Positions 25,692 through 34,063 of a DNA stretch of 52,367 nucleotides are shown piece by piece (positions within the stretch are counted from its first letter, which is position 1; each line of letters opens with the position of its first letter). The notes below the pieces were generated by a model. The model was given only the letters and a program-made list of their open reading frames with translations. It had not been told where the DNA came from and did no database searches. This DNA comes from Acidimicrobiales bacterium (lineage in GTDB: Bacteria; Actinomycetota; Acidimicrobiia; Acidimicrobiales; GCA-2861595), in contig DATAIT010000116.1 of assembly GCA_036262515.1 (NCBI GenBank), positions 1 to 52,367 on the forward strand, in the 5' to 3' direction. Position numbers and translations under genes: made by a program.

Positions 25692-26792
25692 TCAGGGCTG
25701 GGCGATGTTGTCGAGTTGGGCGAGCGCCTTCTCCCGGAGGGTCTTGGGCAGTGGCGCGTAGTCGATGTCCGGGGCCAGATCCTGGCCGTCGTTGAGCAGG
25801 AAGGTCACGAAGGACTTGAATGCCGCGGCCTTCGCCTTGTCGACCTGGTTCTTGTACACCAGGATCCACGTCGGCGCCGTGATGGGGTAGGCCTCGTCTC
25901 CGTCGGCGTTCAGCGGGTTGTAGCTGAGGTCGGCGTTGGGCGTCACGCTCTCCACCGCCGCCGTGGCCCCGGCGACGTCGGCCTTCACGAACTTGCCCGC
26001 CTTGTTCTTCAGGTCGGCGATCTGGAGCTGGCTCGCCTTGGCGTCCGACAGGTCCACGTAGCCGATGGCGCCTGAAGTGCTCTTCACGGTCTGCGCGACA
26101 CCCGAGTTGCCGTTGCCGCCCTGGGTGTCGGCCGGCCATTCGACCGTCGATCCCGAGTTCAGCTTCCAGGCGTCCGGTGCGGCGGCCGTGAGGTACTTCG
26201 TGAAGTTCTCCGTGGTGCCCGAGCTGTCCGAGCGGTGGACCACGGTGATCGCCGTCGACGGCAGCTTGGCATCGGCGTTGAGCGCCTTGATGGCGGGGTC
26301 GTCCCACGTCTTGATCTCCCGCTGGAAGATCCTCGCCACCACCGGGGCGTCGAGCTTGAGGCCGCTCACATCGGCCAGGTTGTACGACATGGTGATGGGG
26401 GCGGCAATGGTCGGGATGTAGAGGAACTCGCCACCCTTGAACTTGGGAACGTCCTCGGGCTTGACCAGACCGTCGGAGCCGGCGAAGTCCACGACCATGT
26501 CCTGCAGCTCCTGTCGGCCCTTGCCGGACCCGCCCCCGCCGTAGTTGATCGTCACACCCGGCTGCTCCTCGGCGTACGCGGCGATGACCTCCTCGTAGAA
26601 GGCCTGCGGAAACGTGGCCCCGGAGGCGTTGAGGGTTCCCGAGAGCTGGGCCTCGGTGGTCTCGGTCGCAGAGGAGTCCGTGGTGTCGCCCGCCTCGTCG
26701 TCGCTGTCGCTGCTACACGCGGCGCCGAGCAGTGCCATGACCACGAGCGATGCCACGAGCAGGCGTGCCCGCCGAGGACCGGAACTCATCAT
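25692..26792 (-). CDS. pstS: Lipoprotein phosphate-binding protein PstS (system 2)
   Basis: This 366-residue protein has a lipoprotein signal ending in LLGAACSSD, a Thr/Ser/Asp-rich linker (about 28-48) and a classical PstS domain with LNASGATFPQAFYEEVIAAY, INYGGGGSGKGRQELQ, DFAGSDGLVKPED, VVHRSDSSGTTENFTKYL (phosphate loop) and STSGAIGYVDLSDA. It delivers phosphate to PstC/PstA outside the membrane. Two consecutive ATG codons (26792 and 26789) can start it, with AAGGGG about ten bases upstream. A three-unit PHO box and a TAGGGT hexamer precede it, so it should be induced in low phosphate. Confidence 0.95.
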   Translation of the reverse strand: MMSSGPRRARLLVASLVVMALLGAACSSDSDDEAGDTTDSSATETTEAQLSGTLNASGATFPQAFYEEVIAAYAEEQPGVTINYGGGGSGKGRQELQDMVVDFAGSDGLVKPEDVPKFKGGEFLYIPTIAAPITMSYNLADVSGLKLDAPVVARIFQREIKTWDDPAIKALNADAKLPSTAITVVHRSDSSGTTENFTKYLTAAAPDAWKLNSGSTVEWPADTQGGNGNSGVAQTVKSTSGAIGYVDLSDAKASQLQIADLKNKAGKFVKADVAGATAAVESVTPNADLSYNPLNADGDEAYPITAPTWILVYKNQVDKAKAAAFKSFVTFLLNDGQDLAPDIDYAPLPKTLREKALAQLDNIAQP

Positions 26793-26829
26793 GGGTGGAA
26801 CCCCTTCGTGTCGATGTCCGTCGTCGCGC

Positions 26830-26835
26830 ACCCTA
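26830..26835 (-). promoter_or_regulatory. TAGGGT -10 hexamer of the pstS-pstC-pstA-pstB operon
   Basis: On the minus strand TAGGGT lies 27 bases downstream of the PHO box and 37 bases upstream of ATG 26792. This leaves a short leader with a ribosome site, unlike the leaderless starts elsewhere in the window. Confidence 0.55.
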
Positions 26836-26862
26836 GAAGCGGCGCCTGACGAAGGAGCCACC

Positions 26863-26895
26863 GGAAGGTTGACGGCAGGTGAACGCGGACTGAAC
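26863..26895 (-). promoter_or_regulatory. Three-unit PHO box upstream of pstS
   Basis: Read on the minus strand, three adjacent 11-bp units begin GTTCAG, GTTCAC and GTCAAC (26895-26885, 26884-26874, 26873-26863). This is the clearest match with the known direct-repeat structure of PhoP/RegX3 sites. It sits immediately upstream of the expected -35 position. The box also lies about 70 bases upstream of the divergent exopolyphosphatase promoter. Confidence 0.8.
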
Positions 26896-26962
26896 ATCGT
26901 GCAACGTGCAGGCGTCGTCAGGGCGTGGGAGCCGGGTGTCGGGTCAGGCACCTGGACGCCTC

Positions 26963-26968
26963 TACAGT
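26963..26968 (+). promoter_or_regulatory. TACAGT -10 hexamer, leaderless-type start of ppx
   Basis: TACAGT is followed after eight bases by GTG 26977. No ribosome site is seen. The PHO box of the divergent pstS operon is nearby and might influence this promoter. Confidence 0.55.
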
Positions 26969-26976
26969 GCACGGCA

Positions 26977-28563
26977 GTGCGCATCGCTGCTCTCGACCTC
27001 GGCAGCAACTCGTTCCACCTCCTCGTGGCCGACGCCCATCCGGACGGTTCGTTCGACCGCTTGTTCCGGGAGAAGGAGATGCTGCGCCTCGGCGACGTCG
27101 TGGCCCGCCACGGCCGCCTCACCGACGAGGCCTGTGACCACGCTCTCGACGCGGTGAGGCGGTTCCGGTCCCTCGCCGAAGGAGCGGGCGCCGACGTGTT
27201 CGTGGCGTGCGCCACCAGTGCCATCCGCGAGGCGGATAACGGCGGTGACCTGGTGGAGCGGATCGCGCGCGACACCGGCGTGCGGGTGCGGGTCATAAGC
27301 GGCGCCGAGGAGGCCGCCCTCATCTTCCGGGCGGTCCAGGCCAGCGTGCTCATCGACCCGGGGCCGGCTCTTTGCCTCGACCTGGGAGGCGGCAGCCTCG
27401 AGGTGATGGTCGGTGACTCCACCGAGCTCGCGTGGGCCACAAGCCTGAAGCTCGGCGTGGCCCGGCTGACCGCGGAACTGGTGAAGGGCGACCCGGTCGA
27501 CCCCCTCCGCCCTGGTGACCAACGCCGGCTGCGCAAGCGCATCGAAGCCGTCCTCGGCCCCGTCGCCGATGCGGTGGCCCCGTTCCAACCGAAGCTGCTC
27601 GTGGGCACGAGCGGCACGCTGTGCGATCTGGCCCGCATGGCGGTGGCCGAGGAGACGGGCGCCGTTCCGATCTCCGTGAACCAGCACCGCGTCAGCCGCA
27701 CCGCGGTGGAGAAGCTCCACGAGACGCTCGTGGGTCTCCCACTGGCCGGGCGCAGGCGCATCCCGGGCCTCGACGTGCGCCGGGCCGAGCTGGCTCCGGC
27801 GGGGTCGCTCCTGGCCGTCGTCGCCATGGAGCTGTTCGGCTTCGACGAGCTGGTCGTGGGCACCTGGGCACTGCGGGAGGGCATGGTCCTGGCCGAGATG
27901 CTCCGGCACACGGGTGCCGACCTGTCCGGCGACCCGCGGGTGATGCGGGCCGCGTCGGTGCTCGATCTCTGCCAGCGGTGCGGCTGGCGAGAGGTCCACT
28001 CACGGCAGGTGGCCCGTGTCGCCACCTCGCTGTTCGACCAGACTGCCTCGCTGCACGGCTTGGGCGAGAACCACAGGGAGCTGCTCGAGCACGCGGCATT
28101 CCTGCACGACATCGGCGAGCACGTCTCGGGCGAGTCGCATCACAAGCACACGGCCTACCTGATCCAGCACGGCCAGCTCCGCGGCTTCAGCCCGCACGAG
28201 GTCGGCATGCTGGCCACGATCGGCCGCTACCACCGCCAGGGCGAGCCGAAGACGTCATTCGAGCCGTTCGCGGCCATGGACGACGACGCCCGAGCAGAGG
28301 TGCGGGTCCTCACCGCCCTCCTCCAGATCGCCGACGGCCTCGACCGCGGGCACGCCGGCACCGTGGAGGACGTGCAGGTCACCACCGACGACGACCGCAT
28401 CGTGCTCCTGCTGTGCGCCACCGGCGACGTCGAGCTCGATCTCTGGGGCGCTCGCCGCAAGCGATCGCTTTTCGAGCAGGTGTTCGGTCGCCGGCTCGAG
28501 CTCACCGTACCCGGCGAGGCGGCGCCGGACCTCGCTGCCTGGAGCACCCGGCGCGGCGCCTGA
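26977..28563 (+). CDS. ppx: Ppx/GppA-type exopolyphosphatase with C-terminal HD domain
   Basis: This 528-residue protein has an ASKHA-fold Ppx/GppA domain (about 1-310) with AALDLGSNSFHLLVAD at the N-terminus, ATSAIREADNG, ISGAEEAALIFRAV, the phosphate-binding LDLGGGSLEVMV and LLVGTSGTLCDLARM. The C-terminal part (about 325-490) is an HD-type helical domain with LLEHAAFLHDIGEHVSG and LLQIADGLDRGH. Such enzymes release phosphate from polyphosphate and often also hydrolyse pppGpp. The gene is divergent from the PHO-controlled pstS operon, with Ppk1 further right, so polyphosphate breakdown and synthesis genes are both present. GTG 26977 gives the canonical start at the first motif. Confidence 0.92.
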   Translation: MRIAALDLGSNSFHLLVADAHPDGSFDRLFREKEMLRLGDVVARHGRLTDEACDHALDAVRRFRSLAEGAGADVFVACATSAIREADNGGDLVERIARDTGVRVRVISGAEEAALIFRAVQASVLIDPGPALCLDLGGGSLEVMVGDSTELAWATSLKLGVARLTAELVKGDPVDPLRPGDQRRLRKRIEAVLGPVADAVAPFQPKLLVGTSGTLCDLARMAVAEETGAVPISVNQHRVSRTAVEKLHETLVGLPLAGRRRIPGLDVRRAELAPAGSLLAVVAMELFGFDELVVGTWALREGMVLAEMLRHTGADLSGDPRVMRAASVLDLCQRCGWREVHSRQVARVATSLFDQTASLHGLGENHRELLEHAAFLHDIGEHVSGESHHKHTAYLIQHGQLRGFSPHEVGMLATIGRYHRQGEPKTSFEPFAAMDDDARAEVRVLTALLQIADGLDRGHAGTVEDVQVTTDDDRIVLLLCATGDVELDLWGARRKRSLFEQVFGRRLELTVPGEAAPDLAAWSTRRGA

Positions 28564-28567
28564 GCGC

Positions 28568-28931
28568 TCAACGGGCCGACGGCGGGCCGCTGCCCACGTT
28601 GTCGGGCCAGATGCCCCGAATATGACAGCCGGGCCGTACTTGGCCGAGGTCCCCTCGGGGTCGGTGTCGGTGACAGCCGTGGCCGCGCCGCCCGAGGGCA
28701 GGGTGACTGACGGGGAGTACGACATGCTCGAGGTGTGACGCCGGCCTCGCCCTGGCCCTTGCTCGTGGACGGGCCGCCGGACAGGCTCACGTCGGTGTAG
28801 TAGCCGTAGGCGCCGCCGCTCACGGACACGACGACGGCGCCGGCCGGGCCGGCGCTCGCAGCCGCCATGGCCGTGCCCACCAGTGCCGTGGCCAGCAGCG
28901 AGCGGCTGCACGCCCGAAGTCGCCTGCGCAT
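28568..28931 (-). pseudogene. Frameshifted N-terminal relic of a choice-of-anchor-type surface protein
   Basis: An ATG at 28931, preceded by AGGGGGA, opens a signal peptide (ACSRSLLATALVGTAMAAAS) followed by GGAYGYYTDVSLSGGPSTSK, which parallels GGADGYRLQVSLFGGPVNTR in the intact gene at 29390-33916. Near 28738 homology moves to another frame (SPSVTLPSGGAA and then GTSAKYGPAVIF, matching SPSVVLPSDGG and ARSGPATFF). Similarity ends shortly before 28568. The coding length left is about 120 residues of an expected 1500. It is a broken paralogue fragment that retains its start and ribosome site. Confidence 0.75.
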
Positions 28932-29018
28932 CGACCAAGTCCCCCTGCTCACGAGGCGGAGCTCCGCCACGTCCAATGACCACGACGGCGACCGTGCGCC
29001 GCCCGAACATCGATCGAG

Positions 29019-29135
29019 TTGGCAATGGATGTCCACAAGAACACCATCTCGGCGGGGGTGCTGGAGGTGGGATCGACGACGCCGGTGGTCGACGAGATCG
29101 CCGCCGACGACGATTCGGTGCGGTCAGTCTGGCGG
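29019..29135 (+). mobile_element. Fragment of an IS110-family transposase N-terminus
   Basis: From TTG 29019 the frame reads AMDVHKNTISAGVLEVGS and then PVVDEIAADDDSVRS, the typical start of an IS110-type DEDD transposase (the Asp in DVHK is the first catalytic residue). Similarity stops after about 38 residues, and nothing of the remaining roughly 350-residue transposase follows. No terminal repeats are expected for this family, so the original boundaries cannot be seen. The rest of 28932-29389 holds no recognisable gene apart from the palindromic repeat at 29230-29275. Confidence 0.65.
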
Positions 29136-29229
29136 CCAGCCCACCAGTCGCCCGACGCATGGCCGACCCTCGACCGAGGCCCGCCCACGCGAGGCCACGC
29201 CGGGGTCGTGTCGCAGCCGCCACCCCGGC

Positions 29230-29275
29230 GTCAAGGTCGTTCTTCCTCGCTTCGCTGCGGGCGCTCCGCCTTGAC
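29230..29275. repeat. Palindromic intergenic repeat (REP-like)
   Basis: GTCAAGG (29230-29236) and CCTTGAC (29269-29275) flank 32 bases rich in GCTTCGCTGCGGGCGCTCC. The layout resembles short interspersed palindromes seen between actinobacterial genes. Only one copy is present in the window, so its repeat nature is inferred. Confidence 0.4.
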
Positions 29276-29389
29276 CCCAGGGCCCCCCACCGCCTGCTCA
29301 GCTCCATGCAGGCCCCGAACGTGTGGCTCGGCGCCCTGGAACTGCCGATCGCGCGCTTCGCACAGATCTGCTTGGCGAGCCGTTGCACA

Positions 29390-32300
29390 TCAGTCGTCGT
29401 CGATGATGGTGCCCACGCCGTTGGCGTCGGTGATGGTGGCCCCGCTTGCAACCGACAGGGTGACGCCGAACCTTTCGTCGGCCTCGTCGACGGTGTCGGC
29501 CACGATGGGGACCTTGAAGGTCATGGAGGTGACCCCGGGGGCGAAACTCAGGGTCCCGGTCGTCCTCGTGTAGTCGACCGTCTTGAGGGCGGTGCCGTTG
29601 GCGGTGGCGAAGCTCACCTTCACCGTGGACGTCGACGCCTTCGACAGGCTGGCGGTGAACACGGCGGCCCGGGCCCCGCCGTCGCCCTCGTGCACGGCCA
29701 CGTCGCCGACGGCCAGGCGCAGGCCGGTGACCGTCTTGGGATCGTCGTCGATGATGGTGCCCGTGCCCGTTCCGTCGCCGATCACCGCTCCGCTGGCACC
29801 CGACAAGACCACGGTGAACGACTCGTCGGCCTCGTCGGCGGTGTCGCCGGCGATGGCCACCTTGACCGTGGCGTTGGTCAGCCCGGCGGCGAAGGTCACC
29901 GTTCCGGACTTCGACGTGAAGTCGCCGGGAGAGGAGGCACTGGCGTTGGCGGTGGCGTACGACACCGTCACCGCGGAAGCCGATGGCTCCGACAGGCTGA
30001 CGCTGAACACGGCCGCCCGGGTGCCGGCGTCGCCCTCGGCCACCGCCACGTCGCCCACCGACACGGTGGTAGTTGCGGACACCGTCATGGTGGCCGTGGC
30101 GGTGTCGGAGCCGCCGTTGCCGTCGCTCACCCTGTAGGTGAACGAGTCGACCCCGGAGAAGTCGGCGTCGGGCGTGTAGGTGAACGACCCGTCGCCGCTG
30201 AGGGCGAGGATGCCGTGGGCCGGGCCGGTCCCTCCCGCGGCCGTGAGGGTGTCGCCATCGGGGTCGACGTCGTTGCCCAACACGCCGGGAGCGATGACGC
30301 TCGTCGGAGTGTCCTCGTCGGTGAAGAAGGCGTCATCGTGGGCCATCGGGGCGCGGTTGACCGGCTTCACGGTGACAGCCACGGTGGCGGGCGCCGAGTA
30401 GTCCATGCCGTCCGAGGCCGTGTAGGTGAACGTGTCGGTGCCGGTGAAGCCGGCGTCGGGGGTGTAGGTGAAGGACCCGTCGGCGTCGAGGGCCACGCTC
30501 CCGTGGGCCGGGTCGCTGGCCTGGCCGGCCACCAAGGGGTCGCCGTCAGCATCGGCGTCGTCCTCCAGCACGCCGGGGGCGGGCACGGTCAGTGCGGTCT
30601 GGTAGTCGGTGGTGTAGGCGTCGTTGCCGGCGGCCAGCGCCGGGTTGGACGGGCGCCGGAGCTGCATCTTGACCAACGTGCCCGGAGGGAACTGAGCCGT
30701 CGTGTAGTCGAACTCGAAGGACTCGGTCGTGATGTAGGCGTAGTTTCCGGCGGGGTCACTGACCGCCGGGGCCAGCCAGTTGTCATTGAGGGCAAGGACG
30801 TGGACCGGCTCGAAGGTGCGCAGGTCGATCTTGTACAGCCGATCCGGCGTCGTGGCCCTCGTCAGGCCGTTGGTGCCCTGCGGCCCACCGCAGCAGTACT
30901 TCCCGAAGTACGCGAACGCGCCCTTCGGGTCCATGATCGCGGTGCGGAGGTCTGCATTGCTGGTGCTCTCTGCTCCCAGTGTGATCGCCGCCACCCGCGT
31001 CGCTGCGCGCAGATCGATCTTGACCACCTTCCCGCGGGTGCCGACATAGGCGTGGTCGCCGGCAGGGTCGATCAGCGCCGACACAGGCTGGCCGTCATCC
31101 GGATCAAGGCGGGTGGAGCCTTCCTGGCTGAAGGTGGCGAGGTTGATCTTCACCAGCCGGTGCAGCGCGGGGAGCGTCGGATCCACCCGGGAGACGGCGA
31201 AGTAGGCGAACCGCCCGTCGGGATCCACCACCCCGACCAGAGGCTCGTCATTGGTGTCGAGGTGGATGGCGCCCACCCGCTGGAAGGTGTTCAGGTCGAC
31301 CTTGACCACGCCCGCCGCCGTGGAGGTTGTGCCGTCAGGGGCTTCGACACTGGCTACGGGCGACCCCACATAGAGGAACCTGCCGGCGGGGTCCATCAAC
31401 GCCGGGGCAACGCCGCTGTTGCCGGGACCGGTCTCCATGGCGATGCTGCCGACCCGCTCGAGCGTGCCGAGGTCGATCTTCTCGACGCCGTTCTCCACGA
31501 CCACGTAGGCATAACGCCCGGCGGGGTCGATCACGGCTGACATGGGCCACGAGCCGAGGAGGATGTCACCGACCACCTGCGTCGTCGTCAGGTCGATCTT
31601 GCGGAGACTTCGGCTCGGGTTCTCGGTCACGACGTAGATGTAGCGGCCGGCGGGGTCCATGAGCGGCGTCGCGATGTTGAGGTCGCCTGAGCTGAGAGGG
31701 ATGCTGGCCACCCGCTTGAACGTCAGGACGTCCATCCGCACGGTGTGGATCGCCGAGGACTGCTGGGCCACAGGCGTCGAGGCCGTCATCGCATAGTCGC
31801 CGGCACGATCGGCGGTGAAGCTGAAACGGGCTCTGCCGTCGGCGTCAGTGGTGGCCGTTCCCGTCGAGGGAGTCGCCTGGCCCGTCCACGGCCTGTCCTG
31901 GGCCGGCCAGGTCGCGGCGAAGTCGACCGGAGCCCCCGCCAACGGCCCACAGCCGTCGTCGACCGTGGCGGTCACCGTGGTCGTCTCCTCGGTCTGACCC
32001 GTGGCCGGGCCGTCCAGGGTGACGATCGACTTCGGCTCCTTGAAGCGCACGGTGTGGCGTGCGGTCTTCTCGACACCGGCATGGGTCACAGCCGCGGTGA
32101 CGGTGTAGTCGCCGGCCTGGGGAGCGGTGAACGTGAAGCTGGCCCGCCCGTCGCCACCGGTGGTGGCGGTGCCGTCAGCGGGCACAGCCGGTGCCGGCCC
32201 GGCGACGGTGAAGGCGACGGTGGCGTTGGCCTCGGCGAAGCCGTTGACGAGCAGTCGGGCGGTCACCGTCGGCGGGGTTTCGCAGCCGACCGTGGCCGTG

Positions 32301-33916
32301 GCCGGCCCGTCAAGCGTCAGAACAGGGCCGCTGTTCGGCAGGGTCGTCGTGCTGGTCGGGCCGGTGGTGGTGGTGGTCGGGCCGGTGAAGGTGGTGGTGG
32401 TGATGTTGAGGCACCACCCGCCCATGATGTTGGATGAGCCGAGAACCTGGTCGTCGTTGGCGAAGAGGTTCCAGGTGCCGTTGGGATTGATGCCGTCGAG
32501 GCTGGACAACAGCGTGGTGTCGACCAGCGGCGGGGCGGGGGGCGGCCAGGTGTCGGGGTTGCCGGTGTCTCCAGCCGCGTCCTCGTCGTCGTCGACGGGC
32601 CGCCACCTGCCCTCGGCGATATGGCCGTCGGCGGGCAGCTGCTCGGCGGCCTCGTCGTCGAAGGTGAGATCGGCGGCGCTGGTGGGCTCGTTGTAGTCCC
32701 AGTTGTTGCCGCCGGCGTCGGACATGAGGATCACGGTGGCGTCGTTGGGGGCGGCGACCATGATGTCGTTGTCCTCGGGCCACGGCTCACCAGAGGTGGT
32801 GAAGTCGACCAGCGTCACCTCGACGTCGGTGACGGTGCCGGTGAGGCCGGACACGATGATCGGCGAGGGATAGGGGGTCGCGGCCCCGGACACGAAGGTG
32901 AACGAGTTCGGCTGGGTGATGGGGGCGGGGTTGCAGAGCTGGCCGGGGTCGACCGGCGGCACCGTGGTGGTGGGAGTGGTGGTGGGCACGGGCAGGGTGG
33001 TGGGCGCGTTTGGCAGGGTGGTGGGCACGGCGGGTGTGGTGGTGGTGGTCACGGTGCCGTCGCCGGTCACCCCGCAGTCAGCCTTGCCGATATACAGATC
33101 GCCCACGGCGGTGGGCCCGAGCAGGTACTGGTGCGCGGCGTAGACGGTGATCGAGCCGTCGGGGTTTCGCACCTGCTCGTTGAACACGTAGCGGAAGCTG
33201 TCGGTGGTCCCATTGACGTGGATGTGGCCGTCGTAGGTGGTGTTGGCGTCGGGGTTGGTCGGGATGCTCACCACGACCTGGTCGTGGGCGGTGCCCAGAG
33301 CGTCGTCCCCGCTGTCGGTCCGCAGGGTCCCACCGGTGATGGTGGTCGAGGCGCTCACGCCGGTCTCCGAGGCGCTGCAGGTGCTGGAGGCGGCCACCGC
33401 CGTGAACACCTCGCTGCCCTCGCGGTTGATGTTCAGGATCTGGGTCGAGCTGGTCACCGACCCATCTGGTCCGAGCCCGCCCTGGGTGGCCACATCGAGC
33501 TGGCCGGAGCTGAAGAAGGTGGCAGGCCCGGAACGGGCCGCCGCCCCTTCGGGCTTGGAGGCGTTGAGCCGCCCGCCGTCGGAGGGCAGCACCACCGACG
33601 GGCTGGAGGCCTCCGCCGCCTGGTCGGCCGGCACGCAGCCCGGGGCGGGGGTCGTCTCGGTGCAGGTCTGCTGCCCGACCCCCCGGGTGTTGACGGGACC
33701 ACCGAAAAGGCTCACCTGGAGGCGGTAGCCGTCGGCACCGCCTTTGACCGCAGTGACGGCGGCGGCGGCGGGGGACGGCGCGTTGCCGGCCAGCGTCATC
33801 GCCCCCGCAGCCACGGCGAGAGCGAAGGCCGCCGCCCGACGACCGCGATGGACACGATCCGTCTGCACCTGCACCGTGCGCGCCATCGATCCACCCGCTG
33901 TTCCTGCCCTTGCCAT
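29390..33916 (-). CDS. Giant exported multidomain surface protein with seven-bladed propeller and Calx-beta domains
   Basis: This 1508-residue protein has a signal peptide (AAAFALAVAAGAMTLAG), a choice-of-anchor-type beta domain (about 54-290), a Thr/Pro linker, and a proprotein-convertase P-like domain (about 328-505, with NGTWNLFANDDQ). Two Ig-like repeats (about 525-725) follow, then seven repeats built on DPAGRYAYV..VKIDL (about 730-1090, a seven-bladed propeller), two cadherin-like modules with GSFTYTPDA (about 1095-1280) and two Calx-beta modules ending in GTIIDDD (about 1280-1508). There is no C-terminal helix or LPXTG motif, so it may be secreted or held by non-covalent contacts. ATG 33916 lies six bases behind AAGAAGG; nearby ATG 33922 and 33886 are alternatives. 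The role is probably adhesion or matrix (inference). Confidence 0.85.
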   Translation of the reverse strand: MARAGTAGGSMARTVQVQTDRVHRGRRAAAFALAVAAGAMTLAGNAPSPAAAAVTAVKGGADGYRLQVSLFGGPVNTRGVGQQTCTETTPAPGCVPADQAAEASSPSVVLPSDGGRLNASKPEGAAARSGPATFFSSGQLDVATQGGLGPDGSVTSSTQILNINREGSEVFTAVAASSTCSASETGVSASTTITGGTLRTDSGDDALGTAHDQVVVSIPTNPDANTTYDGHIHVNGTTDSFRYVFNEQVRNPDGSITVYAAHQYLLGPTAVGDLYIGKADCGVTGDGTVTTTTTPAVPTTLPNAPTTLPVPTTTPTTTVPPVDPGQLCNPAPITQPNSFTFVSGAATPYPSPIIVSGLTGTVTDVEVTLVDFTTSGEPWPEDNDIMVAAPNDATVILMSDAGGNNWDYNEPTSAADLTFDDEAAEQLPADGHIAEGRWRPVDDDEDAAGDTGNPDTWPPPAPPLVDTTLLSSLDGINPNGTWNLFANDDQVLGSSNIMGGWCLNITTTTFTGPTTTTTGPTSTTTLPNSGPVLTLDGPATATVGCETPPTVTARLLVNGFAEANATVAFTVAGPAPAVPADGTATTGGDGRASFTFTAPQAGDYTVTAAVTHAGVEKTARHTVRFKEPKSIVTLDGPATGQTEETTTVTATVDDGCGPLAGAPVDFAATWPAQDRPWTGQATPSTGTATTDADGRARFSFTADRAGDYAMTASTPVAQQSSAIHTVRMDVLTFKRVASIPLSSGDLNIATPLMDPAGRYIYVVTENPSRSLRKIDLTTTQVVGDILLGSWPMSAVIDPAGRYAYVVVENGVEKIDLGTLERVGSIAMETGPGNSGVAPALMDPAGRFLYVGSPVASVEAPDGTTSTAAGVVKVDLNTFQRVGAIHLDTNDEPLVGVVDPDGRFAYFAVSRVDPTLPALHRLVKINLATFSQEGSTRLDPDDGQPVSALIDPAGDHAYVGTRGKVVKIDLRAATRVAAITLGAESTSNADLRTAIMDPKGAFAYFGKYCCGGPQGTNGLTRATTPDRLYKIDLRTFEPVHVLALNDNWLAPAVSDPAGNYAYITTESFEFDYTTAQFPPGTLVKMQLRRPSNPALAAGNDAYTTDYQTALTVPAPGVLEDDADADGDPLVAGQASDPAHGSVALDADGSFTYTPDAGFTGTDTFTYTASDGMDYSAPATVAVTVKPVNRAPMAHDDAFFTDEDTPTSVIAPGVLGNDVDPDGDTLTAAGGTGPAHGILALSGDGSFTYTPDADFSGVDSFTYRVSDGNGGSDTATATMTVSATTTVSVGDVAVAEGDAGTRAAVFSVSLSEPSASAVTVSYATANASASSPGDFTSKSGTVTFAAGLTNATVKVAIAGDTADEADESFTVVLSGASGAVIGDGTGTGTIIDDDPKTVTGLRLAVGDVAVHEGDGGARAAVFTASLSKASTSTVKVSFATANGTALKTVDYTRTTGTLSFAPGVTSMTFKVPIVADTVDEADERFGVTLSVASGATITDANGVGTIIDDD

Positions 33917-34063
33917 GTCCATCCTTCTTCGCCGAGGAAACCTTCTACGAGGTCGATCGGCCCCTTGCATCAGGAGGCGTGTTGACTGTCACACCAGGAC
34001 AGCGGGAGAACATGGGCCACACTGGCTGGTTCGCAAGGCCGAAATAGGGCAAGCCGTTCCACA

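Noticed and set aside
30080-32000. Periodic repeats inside the surface protein gene as a CRISPR-like array
   Set aside because: The periodicity is that of coding repeats (propeller blades and beta modules) and the repeats are diverged at DNA level.
29390-32620. Open frames on the plus strand opposite the surface protein, 28883-31540 and 32621-33985
   Set aside because: They are compositional shadows; the minus strand has repeated domain motifs with consistent codon use.
33979-34011. PHO-like units upstream of the 1508-residue surface protein
   Set aside because: Units beginning GTTCT and GTCCT are spaced by 11, but the third (GTCAA) is shifted by three bases, so the match is too weak.
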